A stretch of DNA of 64,000 nucleotides from Roseimicrobium gellanilyticum (GTDB lineage Bacteria; Verrucomicrobiota; Verrucomicrobiia; Verrucomicrobiales; Verrucomicrobiaceae): NCBI RefSeq assembly GCF_003315205.1, contig NZ_QNRR01000002.1:280881-344880 (forward strand), in the 5' to 3' direction. The translations under genes and the position numbers were made by a program. Below the pieces are notes generated by a model that was not told the origin of the DNA, made no database searches, and saw only the letters and a program-made list of their open reading frames with translations. Positions 60,011 to 64,000 of this stretch are shown here, piece after piece; the stretch's first letter is position 1; every line of letters begins with the position of its first letter.

Positions 60011-60406
60011 TTACACGCCGCATCGTGGCGGTGGTGTCGGGGGAGTCGTCTCCCACTGGGAAGAGCCCAGTTGCATGTCGCCCGATACTTTACCGGGGAC
60101 CAAATCACAAGGCATCACCGTCGTGATGACATAGCCGGACGGAAGGCTGAGCCACTTGGACATCTCCGTGCGGTCCTGCGGGAGAGGGGCTTGCTCGTCG
60201 TTGTGCTTTTTGCTCTCGGCAATCTTCTGGCACATCGCGCAGGGATGTTCGCCGTTGAAGGTTTCCTCGATGCCCTGCACCAGACCCTTCTCGGCGGTGT
60301 AGCTCTTGATCATCTGGGCCCAGGCTACGACCTGCAAAACACCCCAATGCGCCCCGATGGATACCATGAGGGTCACGATCAACAGAAGCCGTGCAGCAGC
60401 TTTCAC
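60011..60406 (-). CDS. Small membrane-anchored CxxC protein, paralogue 2
   Basis: A 131-aa protein with an N-terminal helix (LLLIVTLMVSIGAHWGVLQ) and the motif ETFNGEHPCAMCQKIAESK. It uses a GTG start, which aligns with the ATG start of paralogue 1 (55170-55580). The tails beyond the CxxC differ completely. It is the first gene of the minus-strand cluster. Confidence 0.7.
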   Translation of the reverse strand: MKAAARLLLIVTLMVSIGAHWGVLQVVAWAQMIKSYTAEKGLVQGIEETFNGEHPCAMCQKIAESKKHNDEQAPLPQDRTEMSKWLSLPSGYVITTVMPCDLVPGKVSGDMQLGSSQWETTPPTPPPRCGV

Positions 60407-60566
60407 GAAGAGCAGGGAAGGGGAGGCGCGAGAGGTCGATAATTCAATGCGCTCCCTGTGAAGTCCAGCCCAAAGTGTGAAGTTTTCCGGATCAGGTTTT
60501 CAGCAACGCGCCCAAAATCTGAAGCCGCAATCGTCGCCTCCGGCTCAGACCGCTCCACTATCCCCT

Positions 60567-61934
60567 CTACGCCAGCGCATCCCTCCGCTTCCACCAGGCG
60601 GACGCGGCAGTCACCAGCGGAAAGGTGATCAGGAGCGGCTCCATCTGCGGAATGCTCAACAGGCTGGTGAGTGTCTGGCCATCAAAGATGAGCCCTGTGC
60701 AACCAAAGACCAGCAGTACGAACCACGTGTCCTCACTGGCACGCGCAAGCGAATGCGCTCGCTTCAGCCCAATGAATAGGAGCGTGAGCATGAGCCCCAG
60801 GCCAATCAGGCCACCGTGCACCAGCGTGGCGATGAAGATGCTGTGGTGGTGCATGTGCATGTAGGACAGACTGCGTGTGAAAATCTCTGCCGGTCCCCAC
60901 TGGCCTACGCCGATGAGCCACTCATGCGGATCAATGAATCCACGCATGGCCCGCGCATAGATCTCTGTGCGTCCTCCGTCCCAGCGTGTCAGCATTTCCT
61001 GGATGGGTGCCGAGGTGTGGGAAGCCTCCACGGGAGGGCTTATTGCTCGTGTGGCCACCTGCCAGTTCACCAGTCTCGCTACGGAGGGACCCGTGATCTG
61101 GAACAGCGTAATCGCTCCGAGCAAAGCGACCCACGGCAACGTTGAGCGGCGTACTCCGCGGACGAATGTCAGAGCTACGTGGGCTGCGAGCAGGGCCAGC
61201 AGCGCTCCGCGGCACCGGGTGAAGCATACTGCTGCCAGCAGGATTATCAGTGAGATGTTCAGAAGCAGTCGCTCGCGCGGCGCCGCCACACGATCGCGGA
61301 TGCACCAGAGCCACATGAGGGCGAAGCCGTAGGTGAGGCCCGTGGTCACGGAGTTGAGTCCACCATGGACAAACCAGTTTGTCAGCCGCTCACCAAAGAC
61401 GTGGTTGGGCAGCATGCCGTAAAAGATGACGATGCTCACTGCAGCCGAGAAGGCCGCGCTGTAGCCTGTCCACAGTCCAAGTCGATCCAGGCTGCGCAAA
61501 TCCTGCGCTACATGCCAGGTGACGATGGCAAAGCAAGCCAGCAGCACTCCCCCCAGCAGCCAACCGGTAGCAATCATGCCATCCCTGCCATCCACCATGC
61601 CATAGCCAAACAGGGAGCGGACCGTCATCCAGCAGAGGAAGTACGTGGCAATGGCGCGAAAGGCGTCGCCACGTGCCTGCGTCCAGATGGCCGTCCAGGG
61701 CATGCACACAAACGCAAGAGGCACCAGTGCCAGCATCCAAAGCCCCCGGAGAAAATCATTGTACATCAAGTACTGTCCGCAGAGATAGCCGAGCAGGAGG
61801 ATGCGGCATGCATTCAGGGCTGTTGCATCATCAATGCGCGCATGCCTCCGCCACAGTCTGCTCCACCACCATCCGGTTCTGAGGACGGGTTCGGCGACAC
61901 ATTGGGTGACAACAGCCTCTGCTGGCGGTGGCAT
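60567..61934 (-). CDS. O-antigen ligase/polymerase-like membrane protein
   Basis: A 455-aa protein with about ten to twelve hydrophobic segments. The large periplasmic loop near residues 290-360 with RWDGGRTEIYARAMRGFI, LIGVGQWGP and MHMHHHSIFIATLVHGGLIGL matches the WaaL/Wzy O-antigen ligase family (the His of the H-x-x-H-like SYMHMHHHS region is typical). It is expected to act on lipid-linked glycans at the outer face of the inner membrane. No glycan cluster adjoins it. Confidence 0.83.
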   Translation of the reverse strand: MPPPAEAVVTQCVAEPVLRTGWWWSRLWRRHARIDDATALNACRILLLGYLCGQYLMYNDFLRGLWMLALVPLAFVCMPWTAIWTQARGDAFRAIATYFLCWMTVRSLFGYGMVDGRDGMIATGWLLGGVLLACFAIVTWHVAQDLRSLDRLGLWTGYSAAFSAAVSIVIFYGMLPNHVFGERLTNWFVHGGLNSVTTGLTYGFALMWLWCIRDRVAAPRERLLLNISLIILLAAVCFTRCRGALLALLAAHVALTFVRGVRRSTLPWVALLGAITLFQITGPSVARLVNWQVATRAISPPVEASHTSAPIQEMLTRWDGGRTEIYARAMRGFIDPHEWLIGVGQWGPAEIFTRSLSYMHMHHHSIFIATLVHGGLIGLGLMLTLLFIGLKRAHSLARASEDTWFVLLVFGCTGLIFDGQTLTSLLSIPQMEPLLITFPLVTAASAWWKRRDALA

Positions 61935-62065
61935 TGAGCAACCAATTCAGAATTGGGGTATTGGCGAGTGACAAGAATGTTGCGCACGGATCAATTGCGG
62001 CGCCACCCAATGCCAGACGTGCTACCTTCGGAGATAACAAGGTGACGAAGAAAATGGGTGCGGGC

Positions 62066-62713
62066 TCAATCCACGCGTGCCGTTGGTGTTGCGGGGGTGG
62101 TGTCAGCGCTTTCTTCAGTGCTTTGTGAAGGCTCAGAGGGAAGGGGATGGGCCACCAGCACGAGACGGTGCGGCCTGCCTCCCGGAGCCTCTGCATCGTG
62201 GTACTGGGCCGCGAGTGAGGTGATGCTCTCTGTGAGCTTCTGCGTGAATTCGGCTCTCTCCGCAGCCGAGCGAAAGCGGATTTCAGTATCGATGGATAGA
62301 GTGGCGAGCCGCTTGTCCGCCTCCCGGGCGCGGCGCCACAGGTCACCCACCTCACGTACGATGCGTGCGCCCAGCGCGATGAGGTAGCTGGCGGAAAGGC
62401 GATCTGCCGTGCGCGTGGTATCTGCGGCCACCGGACCCAGGGCTTTGGGCGAGACGACGTATGAGATCGCGGTAGCCACCATGCGCCGCTCCGTGAGACC
62501 ACCCCACTTGCGCTCGCCTGCAGGCTTCACGAGATGGTGCTCCTCCAGCGCCTTCAGGTGGTAGTTCACCTTTTGCCGTGCCAGGCCACAGCGCACTGCA
62601 AGCTCCGCCGCCGAGGCGGGTTGGGCGAGTTCGGACAGCAGGCGGCTTCGCACGGGATGGAGCGCCACGGTGGCGGCTTCCGGATCGGCGATGACTTCCA
62701 CATCGAGCATCAT
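62066..62713 (-). CDS. ArsR-type winged-helix regulator
   Basis: A DNA-binding protein of about 215 aa. The helix-turn-helix spans about residues 20-70: HPVRSRLLSELAQPASAAEL, RCGLARQKVNYHLKALEEHH and LVKPAGERKWGG. The C-terminal part is helical and ligand-like, and the end is disordered. ATGs at 62725, 62713 and 62710 are possible. The dyad just upstream favours one of the two inner starts. The cysteines of metal sensors are missing, so the effector is unknown. Confidence 0.83.
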   Translation of the reverse strand: MMLDVEVIADPEAATVALHPVRSRLLSELAQPASAAELAVRCGLARQKVNYHLKALEEHHLVKPAGERKWGGLTERRMVATAISYVVSPKALGPVAADTTRTADRLSASYLIALGARIVREVGDLWRRAREADKRLATLSIDTEIRFRSAAERAEFTQKLTESITSLAAQYHDAEAPGGRPHRLVLVAHPLPSEPSQSTEESADTTPATPTARVD

Positions 62714-62728
62714 ACCGCACAGCATGCG

Positions 62729-62748
62729 TTGACAAATAAACCTGTCAA
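62729..62748. promoter_or_regulatory. Operator-like dyad TTGACA-N8-TGTCAA
   Basis: A perfect 6-bp inverted repeat separated by 8 bp lies 16 bp before the regulator start and 118 bp before rsmA. The position suits autoregulation by the winged-helix regulator. TTGACA could also be read as a -35 box for either direction. Confidence 0.5.
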
Positions 62749-62866
62749 TGCCGCATGTTCACCGCGATGTTCCTGCGCTGCCGCTGTCATTCCTATCATT
62801 CTTTGCTGCTTCGCTGCTTTGCGTCTACTCTCCGCACTTCATTTGTTCCGCCCCAGACCTGCACTC

Positions 62867-64000
62867 ATGTCCTTCAAACCCAAGAAAAGCCTCGGCCAGA
62901 ACTTCCTCAGTGACGCCAACCTCGCGAAGTGGATTGCCGACCAGATCCAGCCGGATGGTGCTTCCTTTGTCATTGAGGTCGGCCCGGGGCAGGGTGCTCT
63001 CACGGAGCACTTGCTCGGCCGGCCCCAGCACCTGCTGTTGATTGAGAAGGACAACACACTCGCCGCGGACCTGCAGGAGGAGCTGGCGGACAGCGGCCAT
63101 GCGGAGCTCTGGCATGGTGATGCCACCCGCTTTGACCTCCGCCCGCTGTACAGGCACGGTGGCGTGAAGCTGGTGGGGAATCTGCCGTACTCCATGGGTG
63201 GCGAGATCCTGAAGCACTTCCTCACACCGCCCACGCCCGTCGTGGAGGCAGTGTTCATGCTGCAGAAGGAAGTCTGCGAGCGCATCGCCGCGCGTCTGGA
63301 GGATGATGGCTATGGTGCGCTGAGCCTTCTGGTGCAGCATGACTGGGATGCCTCCATCCTGCGCATCGTACCACCAGAAGCCTTCAAGCCGCGTCCCCGC
63401 GTGCACTCCGCCATCGTACGGCTCACACCGAAGGCGCCGGGAACGCTTCCCGTGCACGACCGCCGTTTGTTCGACCGGCTGGTGCGCATGGGCTTCTCCC
63501 AACGACGCAAGCAGCTCAAGAATCTCCTCCCTGAAGCTCCTGGTGGATGGCAGGCACTGATGGACTCACTTGGTAAGCCGGTCACCGTCCGTGCAGAGGA
63601 GCTGTCCCTGATGGAATGGGTGCGCCTCACCCGGCACTATGAGAATCGTCATGAAGAAGACCGGGGTCAGAAGGCCAGCGAGATCTTTGATGTGGTGGAT
63701 GCGAACAATCAAGTGACCGGACAGGCCACGCGTGGAGAGGTGCACGCGAAAGGCCTGTGGCACCGCGCAGTGCATGTGTTTGTGTTCAACAAACACGGCG
63801 AGCTCTGGCTGCAACAGCGCTCTCACCTGAAGGACGTGCATCCCCTCGACTGGGACTCCAGTGCTGCAGGCCACCTGGATGCCGGGGAAGACTATGCTGC
63901 CTCCGCTGCACGTGAGCTGAAGGAGGAACTCGGCATTGAAGCGCCCACTGTATGTGTGGGCACCGTGCCGGCATGTGAAGCCACCGGGTGGGAGTTCGTG
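62867..64000 (+). CDS. rsmA: RsmA (KsgA) rRNA dimethyltransferase fused to a Nudix hydrolase domain, cut by window end
   Basis: Open from ATG 62867 to the last base (378 codons, no stop). Residues 1-262 are RsmA, which dimethylates A1518 and A1519 of 16S rRNA: KKSLGQNFLSD, VIEVGPGQGALT (motif I), and NLPYS at 105-109 (catalytic motif IV). After a short linker the frame continues with SEIFDVVDANNQVTGQATRG and the full Nudix box GX5EX7REUXEEXGU at residues 335-357 (from GHLDAGE to REL-KEELGI). The second half resembles IPP-isomerase/YfcD-type Nudix proteins. The substrate of that half is unknown. Confidence 0.93.
   Translation, partial: MSFKPKKSLGQNFLSDANLAKWIADQIQPDGASFVIEVGPGQGALTEHLLGRPQHLLLIEKDNTLAADLQEELADSGHAELWHGDATRFDLRPLYRHGGVKLVGNLPYSMGGEILKHFLTPPTPVVEAVFMLQKEVCERIAARLEDDGYGALSLLVQHDWDASILRIVPPEAFKPRPRVHSAIVRLTPKAPGTLPVHDRRLFDRLVRMGFSQRRKQLKNLLPEAPGGWQALMDSLGKPVTVRAEELSLMEWVRLTRHYENRHEEDRGQKASEIFDVVDANNQVTGQATRGEVHAKGLWHRAVHVFVFNKHGELWLQQRSHLKDVHPLDWDSSAAGHLDAGEDYAASAARELKEELGIEAPTVCVGTVPACEATGWEFV

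Overview
The window looks like a chromosomal stretch of a Verrucomicrobiota bacterium, most likely near Verrucomicrobium/Roseimicrobium (inference). Support comes from the paired Planctomycetes/Verrucomicrobia-type DUF1592 cytochrome and DUF1552 genes, an FGly sulfatase, many signal-peptide-bearing hydrolases, high GC in most genes, and many intergenic hairpin repeats. No rRNA, tRNA or CRISPR array was seen.

Layout. 1-5222 holds two uncharacterised genes, a GT2 glycosyltransferase and thiC behind a TPP riboswitch with its own terminator. 5223-10450 is a visibly AT-richer accessory island: a DUF4238 protein, a protein with a HEPN-type Rx4H motif, then convergently a stand-alone class III nucleotide cyclase followed by a PD-(D/E)xK-like nuclease gene, and a frameshifted remnant. 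The cyclase/nuclease pair has the architecture of a cyclic-nucleotide anti-phage system (Pycsar-like) with an unusual effector, and is the best candidate for something undescribed. 10521-15561 holds a membrane-anchored PQQ-type propeller and an ECF42-type sigma factor with two DGPF/YCII partners, separated by a 116-bp tandem repeat and a REP-like hairpin element. 15719-32881 is mostly secreted catabolic or unknown proteins: an Ala/Glu/Lys single-helix protein, two esterases, a PL6-type lyase, DUF4159, an LRR-DUF1963 fusion, SelO, the DUF1592/DUF1552 pair, and a 355-bp element with perfect 23-bp terminal inverted repeats.

33007-50683 is a run of mostly single genes: katG with a good OxyR-type box upstream, two rRNA methyltransferases (RlmI-like and RlmN), GNAT, 2'-5' RNA ligase, CE12-type esterase, O-methyltransferase, lactonase, DUF72, cupins, a spermidine-synthase-like protein and a 32-aa lysine-rich protein. 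50710-53356 holds a cupin and a sulfatase whose upstream region shares an exact 20-bp motif with the second DGPF gene 37 kb away. 53393-60406 is an all-minus-strand envelope cluster (HMA-domain protein, SCO, two cytochromes, TonB receptor, Asp-box protein and two paralogous small membrane proteins) that suggests copper or haem-copper handling. The window ends with an O-antigen-ligase-like membrane protein, an ArsR-type regulator with an operator-like dyad, and an RsmA methyltransferase fused in frame to a Nudix domain that runs off the end.
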